Shown here piece by piece: positions 1 to 11,828 of a stretch of 64,000 nucleotides of DNA. Position numbers and translations under genes: made by a program. The stretch's first letter is position 1; every line of letters begins with the position of its first letter. Under the pieces are notes generated by a model. It did no database searches, was not told the origin of the DNA, and worked only from the letters and a program-made list of their open reading frames with translations. Source of the DNA: Symsagittifera roscoffensis (Eukaryota; Xenacoelomorpha; Acoela; Convolutidae); assembly GCF_963678635.1 (NCBI RefSeq), contig NW_026971428.1:18834-82833 (forward strand), given 5' to 3'.

Positions 1-162
1 TGAATTGTTGTTGAATACTGACAAAATTCATCGACTGACGCAATTAAGCCTCTAGTAAGCGTAACACAGTAAAAGCAGGTGAGCATTATGTAGCAAATTT
101 TGCACATTGTCCAAAGCATAAACGTTTTATAGCTTTTTATGTTTTAAAGAATTTTTTTTCAG

Positions 163-416
163 TTTATCAGCAGATAACTTCTGAGGCAATTCAAGTTTTA
201 TCTAGAATAAACCGAACAAAAAATTAAATTGAAAAAGTCTGGAATTGCTTGGAAGAATTGGAATGGCAGCAGAGGATAGAGAGTGTGTGCAAAGTAAGAG
301 AGCTTCTGATTATAAAACAGGATGGGGGGTTGGATTATCTGACGCCACAGCAGCTGACGCAGAGGAAGATAAGGATCACCGGACGAAGACTGCTGCGACA
401 CCTATCTCACGACCAG
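163..416 (+). CDS. possible host-gene exon, product unknown
   Basis: Coding-looking stretch bounded by a strong acceptor (a T-run followed by CAG ending at 162) and a consensus donor (CAG|GTATGT at 417). The last 63 codons (228-416) are open and have a globular-protein composition with alternating charged and hydrophobic residues (for example LEELEWQQRIES and RRLLRHLSHDQ). The exon ends in phase 0. With the 162 acceptor the frame is also open from 165 but meets one TAA at 225-227, so either the true acceptor lies further right, the exon belongs to a pseudogene, or there is a base error. The next plus-strand exon (23534) needs one base from its predecessor, so the two are not directly adjacent exons of one transcript unless another exon lies between. 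No family recognised. Confidence 0.35.
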
Positions 417-479
417 GTATGTCCCCTTATATCCCCACCCGGATCGAAGTTTGTGATTTAAGTTAGGACCGACTGGACC

Positions 480-720
480 AAATGTTTTATATTTTTCTAC
501 CGATGTTTCGGACTGAACGATCAATAGTTTCGACCAGCTGCGTCAATTGTTTCGGACTATTTGAGCAAAGGTTTCGACTGTCTTGACCAAAACTTGGTAT
601 GTTTCAAGCATGTTCAACCAAGAAAAAAGCTTCGGCCGCATTCGACCAATGAAAAACATTTCGGTCAAGTTCGAACGAGAAAAACGTTTTGATTAAGTTA
701 ATTGTGTTTCGATCAAATTT
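480..720. repeat. degenerate ~22-bp minisatellite around TTTCGAC
   Basis: Irregular tandem copies of a unit of about 22 bp starting TTTCG(G)AC or TTCGACC run through 480-720, in the intron-like sequence after the 417 donor. The rest of 417-920 is AT-rich, with no coding signal seen. Confidence 0.45.
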
Positions 721-920
721 ATTTAAAATTAAAAACATAATATCTGCTTTTGAACTAACGTTTTACCAGTTTATAAGCATAAAGTACATTAAAATTGGAA
801 TGTGTCGTATCTTACACTCAGTTTGAAAAATCATTGCCTAAAGACGTGGGTTTTTGTATTAAGTCTGCCACTACTAGCTGGAAAAAATGTTGATTAAATA
901 TTTCAAAAAATTTATATTTT

Positions 921-1270
921 TGGGCTTAAGTACATGCTGGCTCACCCATAGAGTAATTTCAGATAAGGTACACCGTCTGTTCGTCACGCTATCTTATTTT
1001 CGGCCGGATAGATTGGTGTAACTTCTTAGTCTATTACCAATCTTAATATCCTAGTCTCAATAGATCTAGCGTATACTGGTATTTGCGGGTAAGATATCTG
1101 GAACATGTTCCAAATGAGAACAACTGTTTTCTAAGTTATATTCAAATTGTTCTGGTGCTGAAAATTCGGGTAGTGTCAGCACTACAAATAATTGTCGGTA
1201 TTAGTTATGGATCATGACTGGATAATGTCGATAAATTCGTTGTCATCGTGATTGTTTTTCAGGGGGAATT
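921..1270 (-). repeat. 3' LTR of copy A
   Basis: Shares the LTR signature of all five family members in the window: a TG start, a CATAGAGTAATTTCAG box, CGTCACGCTATCTTA, the TTCGGCCGGATAGATT box and CTAGTCTCAATAGATC. The inner end is diverged and the 1270 boundary is approximate. Confidence 0.75.
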
Positions 1271-3059
1271 TCAATGGGTTAGTTAAGTTGTAGCAGGAGA
1301 TCCAGGATTGTTTAGGGAGTAGGGTGTATTCATCGACGTATGGTGTGCGTTGGATTTCATTTTCTGTATTATAGTAAGTATATTGAGAAAAAAATGGTAG
1401 GTTATGGATTGAAAAGTCTTGAGTTATTCAGTGGTTGTGTCAACGTTTCAGATTTAAGCATTGATGTACTGATTTCGCTAAACTAGAACGAGACTACATT
1501 CAAGGTGGTGCTTGACTTCTTTGTGTGAAGGGCCAATTTATCAGGATTCGTATCTCAGGTCAACATCGAGTTGGCCCTTGTTCTTCGTCAATGAATACTT
1601 TTGCTGCGATGTTGGGTCCATAATTTAAATCCTGTGAGGGTTGAAACTACGGCAACAAACCAATAGATTTGCTATTCTAAAGTCGGAATGTCATCTAGTT
1701 TTCATCTTCATTTGCTGCTTGTTCATTTTGCTCTAGGAAACCTTTTTACTTTGCAAACTTATATATGTATCTTGTTAGCGAGATCACTTTTTGTTATGAT
1801 AATTATTGGTGTCTCTCGCAAAAGCTTTTCTATTTAGTTTCAGTTGTTTTAAAGAGTCGCTCACCCCAGAGCAACTCTCATCAAAAGTAAAAGTGCGTGT
1901 CATAAGCGTCGTGTAGCGTGTTTAGTTGGGCCGGCTGTAGAGCATGCTCAAGCCGTCCTACAGGTGGGTTACGCCAGTTGAGGGAATATAACTTTACCGT
2001 CTCTTTGAACAAAGAATCTATTAGTGTTCAAATTTTAATTCTTTTTTATTTGGTGTTTTTCTCTTTTTTGTTTTTGGTTGTGTCCTTTTATGTGGTATAG
2101 ATTTTTGTTTTGGGTGTTTCTGTTGGTATATCGGTGTTTTTGTTGGTTTCAATTAAACATGGAAAAGGACGTTTCAAAAACAACGTGTCCAGTTTTAATC
2201 TAGGTTTAATTGGGTTTGGGTACCGTGGGACTTTCTCATACATGCGATTGATTTTGTGGTACTAGTAAGCTGCGTTGGTTAGCTTAAATTTTACTATAAT
2301 TCTTTCCAACAGGGTTGAGGGAGAGGTTGAAACGCTCAAAAACAATTAAATTGGGCGGTTAAATGAGAAATGTTCATTTAAAAAGAAGCACTCACAAAAC
2401 GGTTAAATTTCTGTAATTCATTTTGCCTGATAATTTACTCCTTAATATTTGAGTTTTACTACAGAAATTTCAATTTTTGTATTAGTTTTTGTTTTGAATG
2501 AGCTATGTTGGTAATGATTAATTTATTGCATCTGTTTTATTTTTGAGTAAGCTGCGTTGGTTAGTTTGAGTAACTGCGTTGGTTAGCTTAAGCTTGGTTA
2601 TGATTCCTTCCAATCGGGTTAATAGAATGTTTAAAACATGTAAAAACTAACAAGTTGAAGTTGTTATCAGTTAGTTACTGAAAATTGAAGTTCATTTATT
2701 AAGTAATTCTACGTGGAAGTTGGTGGAAAGAGTGCGTGTAATGTGGCCGTGTAAAAGAGAAATGATCGTTTAAAAAAAAAGTTAATTTTCTGTAATTTAG
2801 TTTGCATTATTAATTCACTACTCCATCTTTAAATTTTACTACAGAATTAACAATTTTACTGAATATGTATGAATTTTAATTCGCTAGAAGAACTCAGTTA
2901 CACAGTTAGATTAAAAATTGTAAAATGGAAGAGAGTTTTTGATTATTATTTTGACTTTATACTTTAGACGAGTGATTGGTAAAATTCAGAAAAGAACGGC
3001 GAAAACATGTAAGGAGTAGTGTGTAATCATCGACCTATGGTGTGCGTTGAGTTTCATTT
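1271..3059 (-). other. 3' region of copy A between LTR and ORF4
   Basis: No intact ORF. Blocks are shared with the equivalent parts of copies B, C and D: the conserved block at about 1861-2015, then a segment with GGGTACCGTGG and GTAAGCTGCGTTGGTTAG (about 2215-2300), part of which is repeated at about 2547-2590. Confidence 0.6.
1861..2015. other. conserved 3'-region block (copy A)
   Basis: About 150 bp around GGGCCGGCTGTAGAGCATGC, also present in copies B (25940-26062), C (41221-41380) and D (52900-53065). The core contains the palindrome GAGCATGCTC nested in a GGCT...AGCC hairpin here. Indels between copies shift reading frames, so the constraint, if real, looks nucleotide-level rather than coding. 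Function unknown. Confidence 0.5.
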
Positions 3060-3736
3060 TCTGTCTTATAGCAAGTTTATTGAGTAAATAAATGGAAAGA
3101 TTTTGTATTGAAAAGTCTGGGGTAGTAAAGTGATGAGTATGATGGGATTATAGTCCAGAATGATTGTCGGCGACTAATAAGGAATTGTGGCGTAATGTTA
3201 GTGTGCTTTCCTTCCAAAAACGAGGTGCATAGACGAGGTGCTATCGTTTCATAAACGAGGATTTGGAGGTTGAAGCTGAGTGGGATAGTTGGTGAATTGT
3301 TTGGGAGTTGTTTGTGCCATGAATTTGTTGTTGGTGATATTTAAAATTTTTTAAGTCGTGCTCAAGTTGGTTGTCTGTGATAGGGTTTGACACATCGAAA
3401 TGTAGAGTGAAAGAATAGGAGTAGAGTCAGTGTGTGAAGAGGGTTCATCACGGATAGTTGGAGCTATAGGTTGAGAAAGTGGTTGAGAAAAATTAGTAGG
3501 GCTCGGTTCCGAATCAAGGATTTCATCGGGGGTTTCTATATCGAAATTATTAAAATTAAGATGATATCAAAACTGTTAGGTTCGAGTCGTCTGTCTGACT
3601 CTATGCGTGGTGAGTTAGAAGAAAAACTGGGTAGGGGAGACGAGGTGAGGTGTGAAATTGAAATCCGGGAATTTCGGCAATGTAGAATTGAAGGATAGGA
3701 AAGGGAACAGTTGAGGGACCCAATTTGTTGGCTCAT
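3060..3736 (-). pseudogene. ORF4 remnant, copy A
   Basis: Begins at an ATG at 3734-3736 with MSQQIGSLNCS, matching the start of the equivalent ORF in copies B (MSRQIGSLNRS) and D (MSHQIGCLNRS). It lies directly downstream (minus strand) of the env remnant. Only the N-terminal part is readable and the lower boundary is approximate. The protein family is unknown. Confidence 0.5.
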
Positions 3737-3852
3737 GGTGGGCTTAAAAGATGATTGTTTTGAGAACAAAAATTTAGTGTGTGTTTCACAGTTTGTTCAT
3801 ATGCGTCACCAAAATTCGGTTTTTGGAGTGTGTTATGTTATATTTGGCTTTG

Positions 3853-5020
3853 TTATAAAACATTATTTTGAAGTATGCTTTCAGTGGTCCAAAGTGTGTT
3901 TCTATAACTTTGTGTGACTACGGATAAATGATGATTAAAATGTGATGGTGCTGTAGCTGTCGCAGTTAAATTAGCTTGTGGATTATCAAAGGTGTTCGTT
4001 TTTTGTAGATGTTTTTTTATTATACTCATTAATTTGAGCATCAAGAAGGATTTTACTAGGAGAGGTGGAAAATATTCCAGAAAAACCTGCAAATAAAATG
4101 CATACAATGCTTGTTGTCTATTGACTGGCTTAAGTATTGCGCATGTTTAATAGATTCCTTCTAATGGTGAAATGAAAATCCAATATAGTTAAGCACTGCG
4201 TGTAATATACCCAATCTTTACAAAATACAACAGAGCCATCCAAGAAATGCTTGGAGTTCGTTTTTGATGTTTACGAACCTAATAACATTAATTGCTGAAA
4301 TATGTTTCGAACTATGTTTTTCTCCGTTGAGGTTTATAATGTCTATACTATCCTCAAAATATCCATTATAGTCTTGTCGTTAGACGTCTGAGAAACCTGC
4401 TGTTTCAGCTATTTTTCGTAGGTTTTGATCGATTGTCTTTGTATTGTATCAATTTAATGAGAAGTTCTTGAAAATAGTCTTACTAATTTATTGTTGTGTA
4501 TCAGATTGGGAATAACAACCTATTGATTGTTGGTCTATTTTTGGGTTACGAGGGATTGCACGTTTAGTTTTGGGTGAAAATTTTTTAGAGGCGGCTTTTA
4601 ATGCAAGGTAAGGAAGTGGAAGTTAATGTTTATCCTCGTTTGGCTCAAGCTGTTCTAGCTCGTGGCTTTATTCAGATCCACACGGGACAATTGTATTCCA
4701 AAGTAGATTTGGCGTGATAGTGTATCTACAAAACGTACTATGTTTTCTATAAAATATAGCTTCACGTTGGTAGCATCTTTCATCTTGAAAAACATAAAGT
4801 GGTGAAACTTTTTTAAGTGCAAGTGTAATACCAAAAAAATTTCCTTCATAGTCAAAAAAGTTACAGTGGTTGCCTGTTAAGAGGTATTCTTACAAAGGTA
4901 ATTTAACTACTGCTAAAGCGAGATCTTGTAGTATTTGTGTTCTTTCTATGATAGATGTGACGAAGTTTCAGATTTTTGAGATTTCTTTTTGAATAATAAA
5001 ATTTAGAATGAAACAAATGT
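3853..5020 (-). pseudogene. env-like gene, C-terminal remnant (copy A)
   Basis: Matches by eye the copy B env segment 28930-29900, including the hydrophobic C-terminal region and short blocks near 4360-4450 and 4560-4930. The remaining N-terminal part is missing: at about 5020 the sequence jumps to what corresponds to the integrase C-terminus of copy B (about 33500), an internal deletion of roughly 3.6 kb. Stops and frame changes are frequent. Confidence 0.55.
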
Positions 5021-5039
5021 TGTTATCTTTAGGTTCGAT

Positions 5040-5880
5040 GCTGATATAGAACGTGAATTTAATTGATACTGATTATTTTCTCTTTGTAATATTTTTTTTG
5101 CACTTTTTTGATAAATTTCCTTATGTTTTTTATATCTGTCTAAAATTCATTCTGTATGGGTTCCAGAGGCTTATATTGATACTTGTTGATGGTGAAAGTG
5201 GTAAAATTTAACAATTTGAAATTTTATTGGATTGACAGTAAGCTTGTGCGTCTTCTGAGGAGTTTGCTGTGAACATTATGTGTTTACGTGGCTTTCGGTT
5301 AAAAACCATATCGAATGATGAAAATTCAAATGTTTTTGTGGTTTGAGACTTATATGCTAGAGGGAATAAATTTACGTCTGTTGACCATTTGGTGTGTTTT
5401 TGTCGTTTCCGTTTTATATACAACGAAGGTATTTTTGAAGAGAGCGGTGCATTCCTTGGCCAGCTTGTCAATTTGCCCATGGGCATGGGATGTTTTAGGT
5501 TTAAGTTTGATAATATAGGCGTGACAGAGTATGAAGATTTCGTTATCTCTAAATGCTGCTCCATTGTCTGTGACGAGTATTTAAGATAGTCCAAACTTTT
5601 CTATCGTGTTTGCAAAGTCTTGTGTAAGCATAATAAGCGTTGCATTGAGGCACAGGTTTGAGTGCTATATAGTGTGTAAAAGCAGGCCTATGAGATCGAA
5701 TGGATTCTGTTATTGAAATGTAAACTGGGTCCTCCAAAGTCTTGATTTTAGCACCAAAGGGTCCTCCAAAGTCTTGATTCAGCTTTTCGCTTTTTGTGTG
5801 GGAAAGGTTTGTTTACTTGACATGTGATGCAATCATCGCACTGTATTTCTATCCAAACTGGTGCGTTGGGGAAAAAAAAA
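5040..5880 (-). pseudogene. integrase remnant (copy A)
   Basis: Minus-strand fragments carry the integrase core: an AFTHYIALKPV segment (about 5640-5690), TDNGAAF (about 5550-5575, second catalytic Asp) and a C-terminal KPRKHIMFTAN segment near 5260-5300. These align with the intact-looking motifs of copies B and D. Several frame changes mean it cannot be functional. Confidence 0.7.
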
Positions 5881-6020
5881 TTTGAGTGAAATTTGATTAT
5901 GTTTCTTCTCTGATCCTGCACGTATTTTTGTTTGAAAGGAATGTGAAACGTGGATTGCAGCCAAAATTAGGCAGGGTGCTTTCAGGGAGACAGGGTTCTT
6001 TTGTTTCTAGTGAAGGATTT

Positions 6021-7744
6021 TCTAAGAGCTCAGCGTTTTCATTTATCGCCGCACTCTTAAATTTTTAGAAATATCGAAGTAAGGTTTTATTTCCTAATTT
6101 TGTGATATCGGTTTTTTTGATTTGGTTCTTATTGTTGCAAAAATTTAAATTGTCGGATGACACGTTCAAGAGTTTGAATTTTCGGTAATGAAGAAAAGGT
6201 CAATTTTTCTGTGTTTTGGAGAAAATTTTTTTTCAAATTCGTTTTTTGGATGAACTGTCGGATGACACGTTCAAGAGTTTGATTTTTCGGTAATGAAGAA
6301 AAGGTAATTTTTTCTGTGTTTTGGAGAAAATTTTTTTTAATTTCGTTTTTTGGTTCTTATTGTTGCCAAAATTTAAATTGTCGGATGAACGTGTCATCCG
6401 ACAATTCATCCAAAAAACGAATTTAAAAAAAATTTTCTCCAAAACACAGAAAAAATGACCTTTTCTTCATTACCGAAAAATCAAACTCTTGAACGTGTCA
6501 TCCGACAGTTCATCCAAAAAACGAATTTAAAAAAAAATTTCTCCAAAACACAGAAAAAATGACCTTTTCTTCATTACCGAAAAATCAAACTCTTGAACGT
6601 GTCATCCGACAATTTAAATTTTGGCAACAATAAGAACCAAAAAACGAATTTAAAAAAATTTTTCTCCAAAACACAGAAAAAATGACCTTTTCTTTATTAC
6701 CGAAAAATCAAACTCTTAAACGTGTCATCCGACAGTTCATCCAAAGAACGAATTTAAAAAAAAATTAAAGTGGTCTTGTTTGAAGTTTCTTGAATTTGCT
6801 GGTTTTAGATTCGTTGTTTTTTATCTTTATGTGATTGTAAAACTGCTTTGCCAAATTCAAACTTGGATGCATCGCACATAGCGTAAAATTATTGATTTGA
6901 AACTTGACTTGTCTTTAAAACTTGTTCTGTGAGAAGGTTTTTTATTTCATCGAAGTATTTATGATGTTCTAAGGTCCATTCAAAAATATTGCAAAATGGT
7001 CTGATGTGTAGCTGCAGTTTGTAAACAAATTTACTTCAGAAAATTAGCATTCTAAAAAATCTTTAGATTGTCTTTTTGTGTGGTGATGGTGGTAATTTTG
7101 AAAATGCATCTAATCGTGATTTTAAAAACGTGATTGGAGTGCCTTCAAAAATGCATCCAAGGAATTTTACACGAGTAAACAAAACTGTGATTTATCTTCG
7201 TTCTTTTTTTTTGAAGTTTTGGTGGTTTTTATTTAGAATTGAAACATTTTTTTTTTTTTGTGACTGCATGAAAACAATGTCTAAATATGTAATGTTGTTC
7301 AAGCTAAAGATTATTGGTCTAGAGCTTTTACTCATGAATGCTGAAAAAGCTGCTGGTCATAGGGATGTACCACAGAATAGTCTATTGAATTCGTATTGCT
7401 GACTTCCAATAATGAAATGCGTTAGACGACGAGATTGTTCGTCTAATGGCATTTGATTGCATGCGCTTTTCATATTGACAGTGGTATGGTATTGTCCGCT
7501 TTATTTTGCAAGAATTTCTTGTTTTGGTACTATGAGCCAGTTTTATTATGATTCATCAGTTAGAGAACTTAAATATCTAGAAAAAAAAACAATTTTAAGT
7601 GAGTCTTCTTTAGCGAGAATAAACACTGGATTGATAACGGTAATTCCTTTGAGTTGTTGTTCTTTGTTTACTGATGAGATAATTTCATGCTGTTTGAGAA
7701 TTTCTAACAGTCTGTTTATTTTGTCTGGTATTTTTATTGGTACT
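6021..7744 (-). repeat. tandem segmental duplication in pol, unit 1
   Basis: A 1,724-bp segment running from the RNase H-integrase linker (low coordinate) through an inverted array and RNase H/RT remnants. It is repeated head to tail as 7745-9364. Both units begin CTAAGAGCTCAGCG and end GTCTGTTTATTTTGTCTGG followed by GGTACTTT. In unit 1 the RT catalytic box reads LDIV (about 7265-7300) instead of the expected LDD, so this RT copy is dead. Confidence 0.85.
6115..6765. repeat. inverted array (long hairpin), unit 1
   Basis: Forward copies of a 105-125-bp unit (TGTCGGATGACACGTTC near 6150 and 6258) meet inverted copies (GAACGTGTCATCCGACA near 6390, 6491, 6595 and 6719) around a centre at about 6385-6400. 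The unit also resembles the RNase H-integrase linker of copy B at about 34560-34640, so it is made of the element's own sequence rather than a foreign insert. About 0.7 kb of RNase H sequence present in copy B is absent here. Confidence 0.8.
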
Positions 7745-9364
7745 TTCTAAGAGCTCAGCGTTTTCATTTATCGTCGCACTCTTAAATTTTTAGAAATATC
7801 GAAGTAAGGTTTTATTTCCTAATTTTGTGATATCGGTTTTTTATTTGGTTCTTATTGTTGCCAAAATTTAAATTGTCGGATGACACGTTCAAGAGTTTGA
7901 TTTTTCGGTAATGAAGAAAAGGTCATTTTTTCTGTGTTTTGGAGAAAATTTTTTTTAATTCGTTTTTTGGATGAACTGTCGGATGACACGTTCAAGAGTT
8001 TGATTTTTCGGTAATGAAGAAAAGGTCATTTTTTCTGTGTTTTGGAGAAAAATTTTTTTAAATTCGCTTTTTGGTTCTTATTGTTGCCAAAATTTAAATT
8101 GTCGGATGAACGTGTCATCCGACAATTCATCCAAAAAACGAATTTAAAAAAAATTTTCTCCAAAACACAGAAAAAATGACCTTTTCTTCATTACCGAAAA
8201 ATCAAACTCTTGAACGTGTCATCCGACAATTTAAATTTTGGCAACAATAAGAACCAAAAAACGAATTTAAAAAAAAATTCTCCAAAACTAAGAAAAAATG
8301 ACCTTTTCTTCATTACCGAAAAATCAAACTCTTGAACGTGTCATCCGACAGTTCATCCAAAAAACGAATTTAAAAAAAAATTAAAGTGGTCTTGTTTGAA
8401 GTTTCTTGAATTTGCTGGTTTTAGATTCGTTGTTTTTTATCTTTATGTGATTGTAAAACTGCTTTGCCAAATTCAAACTTGGATGCATCGCACATAGCGT
8501 AAAATTATTGATTTGAAACTTGACTTGTCTTTAAAACTTGTTCTGTGAGAAGGTTTTTTATTTCATCGAAGTATTTTTGATGTTCTAAGGTCCATTCAAA
8601 AATATTGCAAAATGGTCTGATGTGGAGCTGCAGTTTGTAAACAAATTTACTTCAGAAAATTAGCATTCTAAAAAATCTTTAGATTGTCTTTTTGTGTGGT
8701 GATGGTGGTAATTTTGAAAATGCATCTAATCGTGATTTTAAAAACGTGATTGGAATGCCTTCAAAAATGCATCCAAGGAATTTTACACGAGTAAACAAAA
8801 CTGTGATTTATCTTCGTTCTTTTTTTTGAAGTTTTGGTGGTCTTTATCTAGAATTGAAACATTTTTGTTTTTTTTTGTGACTGCTTGAAAACAATGTCTA
8901 AATATGTAATGTCGTTCAAGCTAAAGATTAGTGGTCTAGAGCTTTCACTCATAAATGCTGAAAAAGTTGCTGGTCATAGGGATGTACCACAGAATAGTCT
9001 ATTGAATTCGTATTGCTGACTTCCAATAACGAAATGCGTTAGACGACGAGATTGTTCGTCTAATGGCATTTGATTGCATGCGCTTTTCATATTGACAGTG
9101 GTATGGTATTGTCCGCTTTCTTTTGCAAGAATTTCTTGTTTTGGTACTATGAGCCAGTTTTATTATGATTCATCAGTTAGAGAACTTAAATATCTAGAAA
9201 AAAAAACAATTTTAAGTGAGTCTTCTTTAGCGAGAATAAACACTGGATTGATAACGGTAATTCCTTTGAGTTGTTGTTCTTTGTTTACTGATGAGATAAT
9301 TTCATGCTGTTTGAGAATTTCTAAGAGTCTGTTTATTTTGTCTGGTATTTATATTGGTACTTTA
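7745..9364 (-). repeat. tandem segmental duplication in pol, unit 2
   Basis: Near-identical second unit. It is 104 bp shorter than unit 1 because its hairpin (7836-8375) has one fewer inverted sub-repeat. The duplication therefore post-dates formation of the inverted array. High similarity between units indicates a recent event relative to decay of the rest of copy A. Confidence 0.85.
7836..8375. repeat. inverted array (long hairpin), unit 2
   Basis: Same architecture as 6115-6765, with forward sub-repeats near 7875 and 7977, centre near 8100-8115, and inverted sub-repeats near 8213 and 8334. Confidence 0.8.
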
Positions 9365-11569
9365 GTTGCGTTTGTTTTTTGCGCGTTGGGTTTGAGTAGA
9401 AGATGTAGCGGTGAATATACTTTTCCAAATTCAAATTTTAATGTGGCCTTTACCATGGGAGATTTGAATAATAACTCTGCTAAATGTTCAAATCCTTGCT
9501 GATTTTTGGGAATCAATAAATTAAAGATTGTCAAAAATTGTTGTTATTCATTTGTATAAATCGAGAATTGGAATGTTGGTTAAAAAGAAAGGTTTTTGTG
9601 AAGTAATCTGTGTTTCGTTTTGAATCATTTGTAATATTATTATTGGATAAATCTTCATCAAAAATTAATTGAGAAATATCTAATAATTTTTTTAAAAAAT
9701 TTACTCTGAATCCTCTTTCCTATGTAGAGTGAAATGGTGCATTTTTTCCGGATGATTCTAAAAACCCTACTGTAAGTTTATTTTTTTATGTCGAGTAATA
9801 GCATACATGTAGTCTTTTATATCTGTAAATGTACTTGAAAACTTGGAGGTTCCTTATTTAATCTTTGGAAAAATGTTAGGAATGCATTATTGAGATTTAT
9901 ATATTTGTCTTTTTTGTGTAGTTTACTGTTAAGAATGTCGATAGTTGGGATGTATTCAGTAACAAATGGGAATCCAACTGAGTTATATTTAATGTCTGTT
10001 ATCTGGAATATTTGTTTGTAGTGTTTTCGTAGAAGTTTGTTTTACTCCATTCTTCGGATTGGGATAAGGAATTATTTTCCATAATTTGTTAAACTTTTGC
10101 CTTGTGCAGTGGCTAATGAACTAGAGGTTTTCGAAGGGGATTTAGATTAGACCTTTTAGAGTTGGGAAATGTGGTTCTGCTATTGTGCTACTAATACTAA
10201 TTATTGTGTTGATACGAAATGAATCTAAAAATTGCCAGAAAAAGTTTGTTTCTTGTCTTACTATTGCATGTCGAGTCGTTTGCGGTGTGATACATAAAAT
10301 GTTTCGTTTAATTCTAGTATAGAAATTAGCTATAAACAATAGAAAAAAAATCATATGTGAAATTTGAGTTTGCTCTTTGTAATTTTGATGTTGAATATTT
10401 TCGATATATAGCTGTGAGTTTTTTTGAGAAATCTCATTCTATGTCATCTGTTTGTATTCGGTGTGGTGGTTGATTTGATGGTTGTGGTCTTAAATTTCGA
10501 AATTAAATATTCCGTAAGGTGAAGTGATATTACTGATGTCTCGTAGATAGTGATCGAGTACTTGTCTTCTGATTTTTATTTCAGGAACTTCTTGTTTGCG
10601 ATGGGCTTTTTCGTTTTTCGAACACTTTGCAATTAGTTATGGCCAAATTGTACTTGTCCTCTAGCTGGATGATTTTGTGGGTGAATGACAAAAGGATGAA
10701 CAGAATCATCGTCAAAATTGTTATCGTATTGAATCATTTTTTGTACGAAATTAGGGTTAATGCGAAAATTTCAAAATGCCTTATTGGTTGATTCCAATCA
10801 TAGAGTCTCACTGGCTTACGAAGGTTTAATTTTATCCTGCATTATAGTTGATGGATTCTGATTAAAAAGTATTTATGGTCGTTTATTGGTTATTTTGTCG
10901 TCGATTAAATCTCGAAGATTTTGAAATTTTTTCTATTGTAGTTGTGTCGGATTCCTAAACTGCGTTTTGTAATTTTCGAAAAAATTTAATCAATAAATTG
11001 TTTTTATTTTGTGAGTATTGCCTTTTTTCTTGTATGTTTTTTCGACCTGATGAATCCTATTTTTTGTTTCTGTCGTGTAAGTACAAGATCGTATCTTCCG
11101 TTTTTAAATTAGCAACTGCGGAGTACTTTTGTTTGCTGGTTTTCTAGATGATCTCTTGACATAAGTGTTAGAGTAATGGTTGCAGAACCCAGGGGTTAGA
11201 TTTTTTATTTCGTAAACTATTACTTTTTATGGTTTTTGTTGGGGTTAATCTTAAGCTTGGGGCAATTTTTATTGAGTGTAGAGGGGTTGGAGAGAGAGTG
11301 TATCTATTCATTAGATTGAGTTTGTACTTTCTCGGTGGTTAAGTTTTTCTTTAAGAAAACTTACTTGGTTTTAGTTGGGGTTGTGATTTGTGATCAACGG
11401 TTGGAGACTAGTAAATCAATCCACAAGGTTCAGGTAAAGTTAGAACACAAGTAGATCCTTAGATACTATTTTAGATCTTTCGAAGATCATGATGTGTTTA
11501 AGTGTGAGTCAAATAAGAGGAGGGGCTCATGTGAAGAATGAGAAGCCGAAGATCTTCACTGTTTATCTT
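9365..11569 (-). pseudogene. RT N-terminus, protease and gag remnants (copy A)
   Basis: Follows the order of copy B 36370-38500. An RT N-terminal segment lies at 9365-9534. The protease-equivalent region is about 10084-10300, where the active-site segment reads LDSFRINTII in place of the LIDSGAELNII of copy B, so the catalytic DSG is lost. Gag-derived low-complexity sequence follows to the insertion point of the young gypsy element at 11570. No open frame of useful length. Confidence 0.5.
11565..11569. other. target site duplication, left (ATCTT)
   Basis: ATCTT directly before the left LTR equals ATCTT at 18742-18746 directly after the right LTR. A 5-bp duplication is typical of Ty3/gypsy integrases. 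Confidence 0.9.
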
Positions 11570-11828
11570 TGTCATACCGCTACTGCAGTAGCAGTATTTA
11601 TTATACGTATGTACAGCCAACCTCTGGTGTTAAATCATTATTTTATGGTACGCTCAAGGTCATACATAAGTGATGACACTGAGACTAAGTGAGAGATCAG
11701 AGCACTTAACAATGATCTATCTCTCAGTACATAAGAAAACAAAGAAAAGAGAAAATCTAAATTCAATCTTCAGAATACAGTATTGAATTCCAACTTGTTT
11801 TCAATTTGATATCGCAACGCATATCACA
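11570..11828 (+). repeat. 5' LTR of gypsy element
   Basis: Starts TGTCATACCGC and ends CGCATATCACA. It contains the perfect 14-bp palindrome GCTACTGCAGTAGC near its start. Identical to 18483-18741. Confidence 0.95.

Noticed and set aside
6115-6765. MITE or foldback transposon inserted into copy A
   Set aside because: The arm sequence matches the element's own RNase H-integrase linker, so internal inverted duplication explains it better.
7457-9502. Plus-strand frames of about 100-140 codons repeated twice
   Set aside because: Antisense of the duplicated RT region of copy A; the coding strand is minus.
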